A DNA stretch of 64,000 nucleotides from Pseudomonas sp. J452 (GCF_024666525.1 NZ_CP088294.1:868001-932000); one strand, 5' to 3'. Positions 8,307 through 17,586 are shown, counted from the first letter of the stretch. Notes: a model not told the origin generated them from the letters alone. Translations and numbers: made by a program.

Positions 8307-9830
8307 ATGCATAACAACAATAAGCCGCACGCCATTACACAGATAGAAGCCTTCGGGGTCGAACAGATCCCCGCTGGCGAACGCACGGCCAAACCCTTCG
8401 ACCTGTTCCGCCTGATCTTCGGCGGCGCCAACACCTTCTCCACCGCGGTACTGGGCAGCTTTCCGGTGATTTTCGGCCTGTCGTTCCAGGCCGGCGCCTG
8501 GGCGATCCTGCTTGGTGTGCTGGTCGGCTCGATCATCCTCGCGCCGATGGGCCTGTTCGGTTCGCTCAACGGCACCAACAACGCGGTGTCGTCCGGTGCC
8601 CACTTCGGCGTGCACGGACGCATCGTCGGCTCGTTCCTCTCGCTGCTCACCGCCATCGCCTTCTTCTCGCTGTCGGTGTGGAGCTCGGGCGATGCCCTGG
8701 TCGGCGGCGCCAAGCGCCTGGTCGGCCTGCCAGAAACCGACCTCAGCCTGGGCCTGGCCTACGGCCTGTTCGCCGTGCTGGTACTGGTGGTGTGCATCTA
8801 CGGCTTCCGCTTCATGCTGTGGGTCAACAAGATCGCCGTGTGGGCCGCCAGCCTGCTGTTCCTGCTCGGCGCCGCGGCCTTCTTCGGCCCGTTCGACGCC
8901 ACCTACGCCGGCAGCGTGCAACTCGGCCAACCGGGCTTCTGGGCCGCCTTTATCGGCGCGGCGCTGCTGGCCATGAGCAACCCGGTGTCGTTCGGCGCCT
9001 TCCTCGGCGACTGGTCGCGCTATATCCCACGCGAGACTTCGCAGAAACGCATCATGCTGGCGGTGATCGGCGCGCAGATCGGCACCCTGATCCCGTTCTT
9101 CTTCGGCCTGATCACCGCCACCATCGTCGCCCTGCGCGCACCGGACTACATCGCCAGCTACAACTACGTCGGCGGCCTGCTGGCCGTATCGCCGACCTGG
9201 TTCTTCCTGCCGGTATGCCTGATCGCGGTGATCGGCGGCATGTCCACCGGCACCACTGCGCTGTATGGCACCGGCCTGGACCTTTCCAGCGTGCTGCCGC
9301 GCCTGCTCAGCCGGGTGCAGGCCACCCTGCTGATCGGCGTGCTGTCGATCGCTTTCATCTTCGTCGGCCGCTTCGCCTTCAACCTGGTGCAGAGCGTGTC
9401 GACCTTCGCCGTGCTGATCATCACCTGCACCAGCCCGTGGATGGTGATCATGATCCTCGGTCTGCTGGTACGCCGCGGCTTCTACCTCCCGGATGACCTG
9501 CAGGTGTTCACCCGCGGCCAGCGTGGCGGTGCCTACTGGTTCCACAACGGCTGGAACTGGCGCGGCATGGGCGCCTGGATTCCCAGCGCGGTGATCGGCC
9601 TGTGCTTCGTCAACCTGCCGGGACAATTCGTCGGCCCGCTCGGCGAGCTGGCTGGAGGCATCGATATCAGCCTGCCAGTCACCCTCGGCCTGGCCGCAGT
9701 GCTCTACCTGCTGCTGCTCGTGCTGTTTCCGGAACCGGGCGAAGTCTATGGCCCGCAAGGCCCACGCTGGATCAAGGCGGGCAAGGTACTCAAGCAACCC
9801 ATCACTCAGGGCACCCCTGAGGCTGCATAA
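8307..9830 (+). CDS. NCS1-family permease (purine/cytosine permease type)
   Basis: Integral membrane transporter of 507 residues with about twelve hydrophobic segments. The N-terminal region GGANTFSTAVLGSFPVIFGL and the central AMSNPVSFGAFLGDWSRYIP are typical of the nucleobase:cation symporter-1 family. It starts 19 bp after the NTF2-like gene with AGAACACA before the ATG; the ribosome-binding site is probably CCGGAGAAC. In this operon the natural cargo may be a guanidino compound such as guanidinobutyrate rather than a nucleobase; that is inference from position. Confidence 0.82.
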   Translation: MHNNNKPHAITQIEAFGVEQIPAGERTAKPFDLFRLIFGGANTFSTAVLGSFPVIFGLSFQAGAWAILLGVLVGSIILAPMGLFGSLNGTNNAVSSGAHFGVHGRIVGSFLSLLTAIAFFSLSVWSSGDALVGGAKRLVGLPETDLSLGLAYGLFAVLVLVVCIYGFRFMLWVNKIAVWAASLLFLLGAAAFFGPFDATYAGSVQLGQPGFWAAFIGAALLAMSNPVSFGAFLGDWSRYIPRETSQKRIMLAVIGAQIGTLIPFFFGLITATIVALRAPDYIASYNYVGGLLAVSPTWFFLPVCLIAVIGGMSTGTTALYGTGLDLSSVLPRLLSRVQATLLIGVLSIAFIFVGRFAFNLVQSVSTFAVLIITCTSPWMVIMILGLLVRRGFYLPDDLQVFTRGQRGGAYWFHNGWNWRGMGAWIPSAVIGLCFVNLPGQFVGPLGELAGGIDISLPVTLGLAAVLYLLLLVLFPEPGEVYGPQGPRWIKAGKVLKQPITQGTPEAA

Positions 9831-9889
9831 CAAGAAATGGCTTTTCCCACGTACTGCCAATAAACAATGCATCTAGCCTGGAGTTACCG

Positions 9890-10702
9890 ATGAACAAGCA
9901 CTCCCTGCAACTGGCCAGCGCTCTGCTGGCCGCCACCCTGAGCACCGGCCTGCTGGCCGCCGACAAGCCGTCCTTCGTCGCCGCGGGCAGCTTCCAGGTG
10001 TGTTCCGACCCGACCTACCCGCCGATGGAGTTCTTCGAGCAGGCCGGTGCCAAGGAGCCGAGCGGCTTCGACACCGACCTGATCCGCGCCCTGGCCAAGC
10101 ACTGGGGCGTGCAACCACGCTTCATCGTCACCGAGTTCACCGGCCTGCTGCCGGGCCTCGACGCCAAACGTTGCGACGTGGTGATCAGCGGCGCCCTGAT
10201 CACTCCCGAGCGCACCAAGAAACTCAACGCAGTGGGCTATCTGGCCACCGCCACCGTGGTCTTCGGCAGCGGCAAGAGCGAGCTCAAGCTGAACACCCTG
10301 GATGACCTCTCCGGCAAGGTCGTTGCCGTGCAGTCGGGCACCCAGTACGTGGCCATCATGGAGAAGCTCAACGCCGACCTGACCGCCGCTGGCAAGACCC
10401 CGGCCACTCTGCAGACCTACCCCAAGGGCAGCGACGTGGCCCAGCAGGTGCTGGTCGGCCGCGCCGCCGCCGGTCTGTCCCAGGACACCGAGCTGGCCTA
10501 CCGCGAGCTGCAGACCCCGGGCCAGTTCAAGACCCTCTACAGCTTCCCGGAGAAGGACATCTTCGGCGCCTACTTCCGCCCGGATGTTGCCGACAAGGCC
10601 GCCGTACAGGCCGCCGTCGAGGCCCTGAACGCCGACGGCACGCTCAAGGCCATCGCTGAGAAGTGGAAGCTCGACCCGGCCAACCTGCAAACCGCGCAGT
10701 AA
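9890..10702 (+). CDS. Polar amino-acid ABC transporter binding protein (SBP family 3)
   Basis: Periplasmic receptor of 270 residues: Sec signal (MNKHSLQLASALLAATLSTG, cleavage near LLAADK), then family-3 features CSDPTYPPMEF, GFDTDLIRALAKHWG and GTQYVAIMEKL. The family binds amino acids, including basic ones and opines. It leads a receptor-permease-ATPase set (9890-12290). Because the set is embedded between gbuA and a 2-ketoarginine-type decarboxylase, an arginine-related ligand is a reasonable guess but is not shown. Confidence 0.85.
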   Translation: MNKHSLQLASALLAATLSTGLLAADKPSFVAAGSFQVCSDPTYPPMEFFEQAGAKEPSGFDTDLIRALAKHWGVQPRFIVTEFTGLLPGLDAKRCDVVISGALITPERTKKLNAVGYLATATVVFGSGKSELKLNTLDDLSGKVVAVQSGTQYVAIMEKLNADLTAAGKTPATLQTYPKGSDVAQQVLVGRAAAGLSQDTELAYRELQTPGQFKTLYSFPEKDIFGAYFRPDVADKAAVQAAVEALNADGTLKAIAEKWKLDPANLQTAQ

Positions 10703-10709
10703 GCAACCC

Positions 10710-10742
10710 GGCGGGTGGATGACCGCGCGTCATCCACCCGCC
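10710..10742 (+). other. Strong intercistronic hairpin after the binding-protein gene
   Basis: Fourteen perfectly paired bases (GGCGGGTGGATGAC with GTCATCCACCCGCC) around a 5-base loop, with no U-tract. It lies between receptor and permease genes, a place where such stems protect the receptor mRNA end and allow differential expression. That role is known from other ABC operons and inferred here. Confidence 0.6.
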
Positions 10743-10813
10743 ACCTGCTCCGCCGTTGACCGCGCCCGGCCCTGCCCGGCGGGCGCTTGCTTCCTTTCAT
10801 GCAGGACACGCAC

Positions 10814-11548
10814 ATGAACTTCGATGTTGCCGTCTTCTGGGACGCCCTGACGTCCTACCATTTCTTCAAGGGCGCCTGTATCACCCTGCTGCTGGCGCTG
10901 CTGGCGCACTCGGTGGGCATCCTTATCTCGATCCCCGCCGCCCTCGCCCTGGACGGCCCGAACAACCCGGCGCGCGCCACCCTGCGTGGCGTGCTCAGCG
11001 TGTTTCGTGGCGCACCGACCCTGTTGCAGCTGCTGTTCGTGTGGAACGCCCTGCCGCAGTTCTTCCCGGTTTTCCGCGAGGAATGGTTCACCCCGTTCTT
11101 CGCCGCCTGGATCGCCCTGTCGATCAACGAAGCGGCCTACCAGGTGGAGATCAACCGCGCCGCGCTGAAATCCGTGGATCGCGGCCAGTACGCCGCCGGC
11201 CATGCCCTGGGCCTGTCGCGCTGGCAGATCTTCCGCTACGTGATCATGCCGCAGGCCGCGCGCATCGCCATTCCGCCGACCTCCAACGAGTTCATCACCC
11301 TGCTCAAGATCACCTCGCTGGCCTCGGTGATTTCCCTGCAGGAACTGATGGCGGTGACCTCGCAGACGGTCTCCACCACCTTCCAGTTCTCCGAGTACTA
11401 CGCCGTCGCCCTGGTCTACTACCTGGCCATGGTTTACACCCTGACCTGGCTGCAAGGCGGCCTGGAACGGCGCCTGTCGTGGGACTCGGTGGCCGTGGCC
11501 CCGGCCAGCCTGGTGCAACGTACCCTGGCGCGCATGCGCCGTATCTGA
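10814..11548 (+). CDS. Amino-acid ABC transporter permease (HisM/GlnP family)
   Basis: Inner-membrane permease of 244 residues with about five hydrophobic segments and the EAA loop in the form [20 protein letters not shown] near residues 133-152. I chose ATG 10814 (MNFDVAVFW), preceded by AGGACACGCAC, over an upstream ATG at 10787 that lacks a ribosome-binding site. Only one permease gene is present, so the channel would be a homodimer, which is unusual but known in this family. Confidence 0.82.
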   Translation: MNFDVAVFWDALTSYHFFKGACITLLLALLAHSVGILISIPAALALDGPNNPARATLRGVLSVFRGAPTLLQLLFVWNALPQFFPVFREEWFTPFFAAWIALSINEAAYQVEINRAALKSVDRGQYAAGHALGLSRWQIFRYVIMPQAARIAIPPTSNEFITLLKITSLASVISLQELMAVTSQTVSTTFQFSEYYAVALVYYLAMVYTLTWLQGGLERRLSWDSVAVAPASLVQRTLARMRRI

Positions 11549-11558
11549 GGAGCCCGTC

Positions 11559-12290
11559 ATGAGCGAAATCATCCGTCTGCACAACGTCGGCAAGCGCTAC
11601 GACAGCTTCCAGGTGCTGCAGGGCATCGACCTCTCCGTCGAACAGGGCGAGAAGATCGTCATCTGCGGGCCTTCGGGTTCCGGCAAGTCGACCCTGATCC
11701 GCTGCATCAACCGCCTCAACCCGCACGACACCGGCAGCATCACAGTCGAAGGCCAGGACGTCTCGACCAAGGCCGGTGGCGACCACGTGCGCCGCGAAGT
11801 GGGCATGGTGTTTCAGAACTTCAACCTGTTCCCGCACCTGACCGTGCTGGACAACTGCACCCTGGCGCCGATGAAGGTGCGCGGCCTGTCGCGCAAGGCG
11901 GCCGAAGAGCTGGCGATGAAGTACCTGAGCCGCGTGCATATCGGCATCCAGGCGCACAAGAAACCCGGCCAGCTCTCCGGCGGCCAGCAGCAGCGGGTGG
12001 CCATCGCCCGTGCGCTGTGCATGAGCCCCAAGGTGATGCTGTTCGACGAGCCGACCTCGGCGCTCGACCCGGAAATGGTCGGTGAAGTGCTGGAAGTGAT
12101 GACCGAGCTGGCCCAGGACGGCATGACCATGCTCTGCGTAACCCACGAGATGGGCTTTGCGCGCAAGGTCGCCGACCGCGTGGTGTTCATGGACGCCGGG
12201 CAGATAGTCGAGACCGCCAGCCCCGCCGAGTTCTTCGACAATCCGCAGCACCCGCGCAGCCGCGCCTTCCTGTCGCAGATCCGTCACTGA
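11559..12290 (+). CDS. Amino-acid ABC transporter ATPase (GlnQ/HisP family)
   Basis: ATPase of 243 residues with Walker [10 protein letters not shown], signature [15 protein letters not shown] and Walker [13 protein letters not shown], close to the family's usual length. It follows the permease by 10 bp with GAGG before the start. Its stop TGA shares its last base with the next start (TGATG), so translation is coupled to the aldolase-like gene, linking import to catabolism. Confidence 0.9.
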   Translation: MSEIIRLHNVGKRYDSFQVLQGIDLSVEQGEKIVICGPSGSGKSTLIRCINRLNPHDTGSITVEGQDVSTKAGGDHVRREVGMVFQNFNLFPHLTVLDNCTLAPMKVRGLSRKAAEELAMKYLSRVHIGIQAHKKPGQLSGGQQQRVAIARALCMSPKVMLFDEPTSALDPEMVGEVLEVMTELAQDGMTMLCVTHEMGFARKVADRVVFMDAGQIVETASPAEFFDNPQHPRSRAFLSQIRH

Positions 12291-13012
12291 TGGACATGCC
12301 CAGCGAAGCCATACTGCGCCGCGACCTGGCGGCGGCCTACCGCCTGGCCGCGCTGTTCGGCTGGGACGACACCATTTACACGCACTTCTCGCTGCGCCTG
12401 CCGGGTGTCGCCCCGCGCTTCCTGATCAACCCCTTCGGCCTGCTGTTCGAGGAAGTGCGCGCCAGCGACCTGATCGTGGTCGACATGGAAGGCCGCGTGC
12501 TGGAAGGCGAGGCCGACTACAACATCGCCGGCTTCACCATCCACAGCGCCGTGCACATGGCCCGTGGCGATGCCCACTGCGTGCTGCACACCCACACCCT
12601 GGCGGGCATGGCGGTGGCCGCGACGGACAACGGCCTGGCCCAGCTCAACCAGATCAGCGCCGAGTTCCACCGCCGCGTCGGCTACCACGGCTACGAAGGC
12701 ATCGCCCTCGATCTGGGCGAGCGCGAACGCCTGGTCGCTTCGCTGGGCGACAACATTGCGCTGATCCTGCGGCACCACGGCCTGCTCAGCGTCGGCGCCA
12801 GCGTCGCCGATGCCTTCTACGTGATGTACTACCTGAACAAGGCCTGCGAGATCCAGCTGGCCGCCGCTACGCTCGACGGCGTGCGCGAGATGCCGGAAGC
12901 CCTCAGCCAGCACGCCTGCGGCCAGTTCCAGGGCTGTGAATGGCAGCGCCCGCTGCTGTGGCAGGCCTGGCTGCGCAAACTCGACCGCCTCGACCCCAGC
13001 TACAAGGACTGA
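12290..13012 (+). CDS. Class II aldolase/adducin family protein, catalytic Glu not visible
   Basis: Protein of 240 residues with the class II aldolase/adducin fold. The metal-binding pair H100 and H102 (LHTHT) and a third His at 161/162 (LRHHG) are present. In fuculose-1-phosphate-type aldolases a catalytic Glu lies four residues before a conserved His (SSEWRFH); here the matching stretch is AGFTIH, with Gly in its place, as in many adducin-like members. It may therefore be a different lyase, an epimerase or non-catalytic. It sits in the guanidino-compound operon directly before the decarboxylase gene (4-bp gap). Confidence 0.75.
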   Translation: MDMPSEAILRRDLAAAYRLAALFGWDDTIYTHFSLRLPGVAPRFLINPFGLLFEEVRASDLIVVDMEGRVLEGEADYNIAGFTIHSAVHMARGDAHCVLHTHTLAGMAVAATDNGLAQLNQISAEFHRRVGYHGYEGIALDLGERERLVASLGDNIALILRHHGLLSVGASVADAFYVMYYLNKACEIQLAAATLDGVREMPEALSQHACGQFQGCEWQRPLLWQAWLRKLDRLDPSYKD

Positions 13013-13016
13013 TGCC

Positions 13017-14618
13017 ATGACCACCTGCGGCGAATTTCTCGTCAAACAACTGCAAGCCTGGGGCGTCGACACGGTGTTCGGCATCCCCGGCGTGCACACC
13101 GTGGAGCTGTACCGCGGCCTGCCCGGCAGCCAGATCCGCCATATCACCCCGCGCCACGAGCAGGGTGCCGGCTTTATGGCCGACGGTTACGCTCGCGTAT
13201 CCGGCAAGCCGGGCGTGTGCTTCATCATCACCGGCCCGGGCATGACCAATATCCTCACCGCCATGGGCCAGGCCTACGCCGACTCGATCCCCATGCTGGT
13301 GATCTCCAGTGTCAACGAGCGCGCCCGCCTCGGCCACGGCAACGGCTACCTGCACGAGCTGCCCAACCAGAGCGCGATGGTCGCCGGCGTGTCCGCCTTC
13401 AGCCACACCCTGATGAGCGTCGAGGAGCTGCCGGCCGTGCTGGCCCGCGCCTTCGCCGTGTTCGAGGGCGAACGCCCGCGGCCGGTGCATATCGAGCTGC
13501 CGCTGGACATCATCACCGCCGACGCCAGCCACATGCGCGTGCAGCCCAAGCCGCGCCAGGCCCGCCCGGCGCCCAATCGCAGCCTGCTGCGCGAAGCCGC
13601 CGGCCTGCTCAAGGGCGCCCAGCACCCGCTGCTGCTGCTCGGTGGTGGCTGCGTCGAGGCCCAGGCCGAGGCCCGCGCCCTGGCTGCCGCGCTGGACGCA
13701 CCGACCGCGCTGACCATCAACGCCAAGGGCCTGCTGCCGCCGGGTCATCCGCTGCTACTGGGCAGCAACCAGGCGCTGGTACCGGTGCGCGAACTGGCGC
13801 TGCAGGCCGACGTGGTGCTGGCGATCGGCACCGAACTGGGCGAGACCGATTACGACGTGGTGTTCGACGGCAATTTCAAATTGCCAGGGCGGCTGATCCG
13901 CATCGATATCGACCCGCAGCAGCTGCACCGCAACTTCCCCGCGACCCTGGCCATCCAGGGCGACGCGCGCCTGGCCATGCGCATGCTGCTGGCCGAGCTG
14001 CAACCGGGCGAGCTGCGCGCCAACAGCCCCGGCGCACAGCGCACCGCCGCCGTGCAGGCGCAGCTGGCCGAAGGCTTCAGCGGCTGGACGCACTACCGCG
14101 CGCTGTTCGACGCGGTGCTGCAGGTGTTGCCGGAGGCGCGCTTTGTCGGCGACTCGACGCAGACCGTGTACAGCGGCAACCACCTGGTCGAACTGGACGG
14201 CGCGCGGCGCTGGTTCAATGCCTCCACCGGCTACGGCACCCTCGGCTACGGCCTGCCGGCAGCGCTCGGCGCCAAGCTGGCCGAGCCAGCGCGCCCGGTG
14301 ATCAGCCTGATGGGCGACGGCGGCATCCAGTTCACCCTGCCCGAACTGGCCAGCGCGGTGGAGGCCGGCATCGGCATCGTCGTGCTGCTGTGGAACAACT
14401 CGGGCTATGGCGAGATCAAGCGCTACATGGAACGGCGCGACATCACCCCGATCGGCGTGGATATCTACACCCCGGACTTCCTCGCCATCGCCCGCGGCTT
14501 CGGCTGCGCGGCGGAACGGGCGCGCGACCTGACGCATCTCAAGCAACTGCTAAAAGATGCGCCCAGCGATCGCCCGCTGATCATCGAGGTGCTGGAAGCG
14601 CCACCCTTCGCCCCCTGA
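13017..14618 (+). CDS. ThDP-dependent decarboxylase, 5-guanidino-2-oxopentanoate (2-ketoarginine) type
   Basis: Enzyme of 533 residues in the acetolactate-synthase-like ThDP family. The activating Glu is E48 (RHEQGAG) and the ThDP/Mg motif is GDGG near residue 433 ending in NNSGYGEI. The family includes AruI, which decarboxylates 2-ketoarginine to 4-guanidinobutyraldehyde; the neighbouring gbuA acts two steps later, which makes this the likeliest substrate. I start at ATG 13017 (MTTCGEF), just after the aldolase stop; a longer frame overlaps that gene. Another 2-oxo acid substrate is possible. A terminator follows directly. Confidence 0.78.
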   Translation: MTTCGEFLVKQLQAWGVDTVFGIPGVHTVELYRGLPGSQIRHITPRHEQGAGFMADGYARVSGKPGVCFIITGPGMTNILTAMGQAYADSIPMLVISSVNERARLGHGNGYLHELPNQSAMVAGVSAFSHTLMSVEELPAVLARAFAVFEGERPRPVHIELPLDIITADASHMRVQPKPRQARPAPNRSLLREAAGLLKGAQHPLLLLGGGCVEAQAEARALAAALDAPTALTINAKGLLPPGHPLLLGSNQALVPVRELALQADVVLAIGTELGETDYDVVFDGNFKLPGRLIRIDIDPQQLHRNFPATLAIQGDARLAMRMLLAELQPGELRANSPGAQRTAAVQAQLAEGFSGWTHYRALFDAVLQVLPEARFVGDSTQTVYSGNHLVELDGARRWFNASTGYGTLGYGLPAALGAKLAEPARPVISLMGDGGIQFTLPELASAVEAGIGIVVLLWNNSGYGEIKRYMERRDITPIGVDIYTPDFLAIARGFGCAAERARDLTHLKQLLKDAPSDRPLIIEVLEAPPFAP

Positions 14619-14623
14619 AACGC

Positions 14624-14648
14624 AAAACCCGGCCTAGGCCGGGTTTTT
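14624..14648 (+). terminator. Rho-independent terminator of the guanidino operon
   Basis: AAAACCCGGCC and GGCCGGGTTTTT pair around a central TA, with a T-run at the 3' end. It lies 6 bp after the decarboxylase stop and closes the operon that begins at gbuA. Confidence 0.85.
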
Positions 14649-14676
14649 CTTGGGCAACGGAAAGAGGTTTCAGGCC

Positions 14677-14738
14677 GTAGCCCGGACTTCAGTCCGGGAC
14701 TGTCGGCAGCACGCGCCCCGGACTGAAGTCCGGGCTAC
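14677..14738. repeat. REP-type inverted repeat pair (CGGACTTCAGTCCG family)
   Basis: Two perfect 22-bp arms, 18 bp apart, in the convergent gap between the decarboxylase and rpiA. Confidence 0.88.
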
Positions 14739-14751
14739 AGGCTCGCCAGGC

Positions 14752-15423
14752 TCAAGCCTTGAGCGTCTTCACGCCATCCGGGGTGCCGAGCAGCAGCAGG
14801 TCGGCCGGGCGCGCGGCGAACAAGCCGTTGGTGACCACGCCGACGATGGCGTTGATCTCGCGCTCCAGGGTCACCGGATCGACGATGCTCATATTGAACA
14901 CGTCGAGAATGATGTTGCCGTTGTCGGTCAGCACGCCCTCGCGGTACACCGGGTCGCCGCCCAGCTTGACCAGCTGGCGCGCCACATGGCTACGGGCCAT
15001 GGGGATGACTTCCACCGGCAGCGGGAAGGCGCCGAGCACCGGCACCAGCTTGCTGGCGTCGGCGATGCAGATGAAGGTCTTGGCCACCGCCGCGACGATT
15101 TTCTCGCGGGTCAGCGCGGCACCGCCGCCCTTGATTAGGTTGAGGTGTTCGTCGCTCTCGTCGGCGCCGTCGATGTAGAACTCCAGCTCGCTGACGCTGT
15201 TCAGGTCGTACACCGGGATGCCATGGCCCTTGAGGCGCGCGGCGGTGGCTTCGGAGCTGGCCACGGCGCCGTCGAAGGCCATCTTGTGCTGGGCCAAGGC
15301 GTCGATGAAGCAGTTGGCGGTGGAGCCGGTGCCGACGCCGATCACGCTCTTGCTGTCGAGAAAGGGAAGGATATGGTCGACGGCGGCCTGGGCCACGGCC
15401 TGCTTGAGCTGATCCTGGGTCAT
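14752..15423 (-). CDS. rpiA: Ribose-5-phosphate isomerase A
   Basis: Cytoplasmic pentose-phosphate enzyme of 223 residues interconverting ribose-5-phosphate and ribulose-5-phosphate. Visible RpiA motifs are [14 protein letters not shown] near residue 30, YIDGADE near residue 80 and [12 protein letters not shown] near residue 95. I use the ATG at 15421-15423; a GTG lies one codon upstream. It is divergent from ilvA across a 174-bp control region, an arrangement shared with P. aeruginosa. Confidence 0.95.
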   Translation of the reverse strand: MTQDQLKQAVAQAAVDHILPFLDSKSVIGVGTGSTANCFIDALAQHKMAFDGAVASSEATAARLKGHGIPVYDLNSVSELEFYIDGADESDEHLNLIKGGGAALTREKIVAAVAKTFICIADASKLVPVLGAFPLPVEVIPMARSHVARQLVKLGGDPVYREGVLTDNGNIILDVFNMSIVDPVTLEREINAIVGVVTNGLFAARPADLLLLGTPDGVKTLKA

Positions 15424-15597
15424 CACGGGGTCTGCGCCTGGGGAATACGGGAAGGGGCGAATTATAGCCTCGTCACTCCCGCCGGCGGCTGCGTTTTATC
15501 GCCACGCCCTACTGTTCTGGGCTTTGCGCCGGTGGCCGCCGGTCGGAGCGCTGGGGTAGACTCCGGAATCCGTGAAAAGCCCGCCAGTGAAGCCGTG

Positions 15598-17115
15598 ATG
15601 CTCGAACAGTACGTCAAGAAGATCCTCACCTCGCGCGTCTATGACGTCGCCGTGGAAACCCCGCTGCAACCTGCCCGCCAGCTTTCCGAGCGCACCGGCA
15701 ACCAGATTCTGCTCAAGCGCGAAGATCTGCAGCCGGTGTACTCGTTCAAGATTCGTGGCGCCTACAACAAGCTGGCGCACCTCACGGCCGAGCAGCTGGC
15801 CTGTGGCGTGGTCACCGCCTCGGCCGGCAACCACGCCCAGGGCCTGGCCCTGGCCGCCAAGCACATGGGGGTCAAGGCCACCATCGTGATGCCCAAGACC
15901 ACCCCGGAGATCAAGGTCAATGGCGTGCGCTCGCGTGGCGGCAAGGTGGTGCTGCACGGCGACAGCTTCCCCGAGGCCCTGGCCTATTCGCTGAAGCTGG
16001 TGGAAGAAAAGGGCTACGTCTATGTGCACCCCTATGACGACCCGGATACCATCGCCGGCCAGGGCACCGTGGCCATGGAGATCCTCCGTCAGCAGCCGGG
16101 CCAGCTGGACGCCATCTTCGTCCCGGTCGGTGGCGGCGGGCTGATCGCCGGCATCGCCGCCTACGTCAAATACCTGCGCCCGGATATCCGCGTGATCGGC
16201 GTCGAGCCGGACGACTCCAACTGCCTGCAGGCGGCGATGGCCGCCGGCTCGCGTGTGGTGCTGCCGAGCGTCGGGCTGTTCGCCGATGGCGTGGCGGTGG
16301 CGCAGATCGGCCAGCACACCTTCGATGTGTGCAAGGACTATGTCGACGAGGTGATCACCGTCAGCACCGACGAGATCTGCGCGGCGATCAAGGACATCTA
16401 CGACGACACCCGCTCGATCACCGAACCGGCCGGCGCCCTCAGCGTCGCCGGGATCAAGAAGTACGTCGAGCGCGAAGGCTGCACGAATCAGGTACTGGTC
16501 GGCATCGACTCGGGCGCCAACGTCAACTTCGATCGCCTGCGCCACGTGGCCGAACGCGCCGAGCTGGGCGAAAAGCGCGAGGCGATCATCGCGGTGACCA
16601 TCCCCGAGCAGCCGGGCAGCTTCAAGACCTTCTGCGAGGCAATCGGCAAACGCCAGATCACCGAGTTCAACTACCGCTACCACAGCGACGGCGAGGCGCA
16701 CATCTTCGTCGGCGTGCAGACCCACCCGGAGAGCGACCCGCGCGCGGCCCTGGTGCAGGGCCTGCGCGACCAGGGCTTCCCGGTGCTGGACCTGACCGAC
16801 AACGAACTGGCCAAGCTGCATATCCGCCACATGGTCGGTGGCCACGCGGCTGCGGTGCCGGACGAATGCGTGTTCCGCTTCGAGTTCCCGGAGCGTCCGG
16901 GGGCGCTGTTCAACTTCCTCAACAAGCTCGGCGGGCGCTGGAACATCAGCATGTTCCACTACCGCAACCACGGCGCCGCCGACGGCCGCGTACTGGCCGC
17001 CCTGCAAGTGCCGGTGAGCGAACGCCCGCTGATCCCGGCCACCCTGGACGCCATCGGCTACCCCTACTGGGACGAGAGCGACAACCCGGCCTACAAGCTG
17101 TTCCTCGGCAAATAA
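15598..17115 (+). CDS. ilvA: Threonine dehydratase (biosynthetic)
   Basis: PLP enzyme of 505 residues that deaminates threonine to 2-oxobutyrate, the first step to isoleucine. The Schiff-base Lys is K51 in YSFKIRGAYNK; the glycine loop GGGGLIAGIA binds the cofactor phosphate. Two C-terminal ACT-like regulatory domains (FRFEFPERPGALFNF in the second) mark the feedback-regulated biosynthetic form. I start at ATG 15598 (MLEQYVKKIL); an in-frame extension upstream overlaps rpiA antisense and lacks homology. Confidence 0.95.
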   Translation: MLEQYVKKILTSRVYDVAVETPLQPARQLSERTGNQILLKREDLQPVYSFKIRGAYNKLAHLTAEQLACGVVTASAGNHAQGLALAAKHMGVKATIVMPKTTPEIKVNGVRSRGGKVVLHGDSFPEALAYSLKLVEEKGYVYVHPYDDPDTIAGQGTVAMEILRQQPGQLDAIFVPVGGGGLIAGIAAYVKYLRPDIRVIGVEPDDSNCLQAAMAAGSRVVLPSVGLFADGVAVAQIGQHTFDVCKDYVDEVITVSTDEICAAIKDIYDDTRSITEPAGALSVAGIKKYVEREGCTNQVLVGIDSGANVNFDRLRHVAERAELGEKREAIIAVTIPEQPGSFKTFCEAIGKRQITEFNYRYHSDGEAHIFVGVQTHPESDPRAALVQGLRDQGFPVLDLTDNELAKLHIRHMVGGHAAAVPDECVFRFEFPERPGALFNFLNKLGGRWNISMFHYRNHGAADGRVLAALQVPVSERPLIPATLDAIGYPYWDESDNPAYKLFLGK

Positions 17116-17145
17116 CTCGAATAACGCGAATACAGGACATCCGTG

Positions 17146-17586
17146 ATGGAACACTACCAGCTGCTGAAATACGCCCACCTGATTCCGGCCGTGCTGATCC
17201 TGGCCGGCTTCATTGCCCACTGCTTCATGCTGTGGAAAGCCCACAAGGGCGGCGATGCCGCCGTGCTGACGCGCAAGCTGCGCGTTACCCGCCTGTACAG
17301 CCTGCCGGCCCTCGGCGTGCTGGCCCTGAGCCTGCCAATCAGCGGCTGGTGGCTGGTGCACACGGTCGGCCTGCCGCTGGGCGCCAGCTGGCTGCTGTAC
17401 AGCGCCATCCTGTTCGCCCTGCTGATGCTGTTCGGTCTGCTTCTGCACGGCCGCCTGGGCGCCTGGCAGGCGGCAGTCGGCGGCGCAGTGCCGGTCAAGC
17501 TGCTGCGTTTCGTCATCGCCTATGGCGTGCTGATGCTGGTCCTGCTGCTGGCGATCTTCGCCCTGATGGGGGCCAAGCCGGCCTGA
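17146..17586 (+). CDS. DUF2269-family integral membrane protein
   Basis: Membrane protein of 146 residues with four hydrophobic segments and a conserved N-terminal pattern (LLKYAHLIPAVLILAGFIAH) containing His residues of the kind seen in DUF2269 proteins. No function is established. ATG 17146 follows AGGACATCC. Its stop overlaps the start of the epimerase/DoxX gene by one base. A second DUF2269 member (18854-19321) lies on the other side of that gene, so the three form an operon-like set downstream of ilvA. Confidence 0.7.
   Translation: MEHYQLLKYAHLIPAVLILAGFIAHCFMLWKAHKGGDAAVLTRKLRVTRLYSLPALGVLALSLPISGWWLVHTVGLPLGASWLLYSAILFALLMLFGLLLHGRLGAWQAAVGGAVPVKLLRFVIAYGVLMLVLLLAIFALMGAKPA

Noticed and set aside
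8019..9872. 617-codon open frame on the reverse strand
   Set aside because: It lies antisense to the NCS1 permease and NTF2-like genes; its product is Gln/His/Ala/Arg-rich low complexity typical of antisense frames in GC-rich DNA, with no ribosome-binding site.
15496..17448. 650-codon open frame antisense to ilvA
   Set aside because: The plus strand encodes a well-supported threonine dehydratase; the antisense product is biased and unlike any family.
16329..17585. Long N-terminal extension of the epimerase/DoxX gene
   Set aside because: The extension is an out-of-frame reading of ilvA and DUF2269; the Rossmann start MRILLVGATGFIG fixes the true start at 17586.
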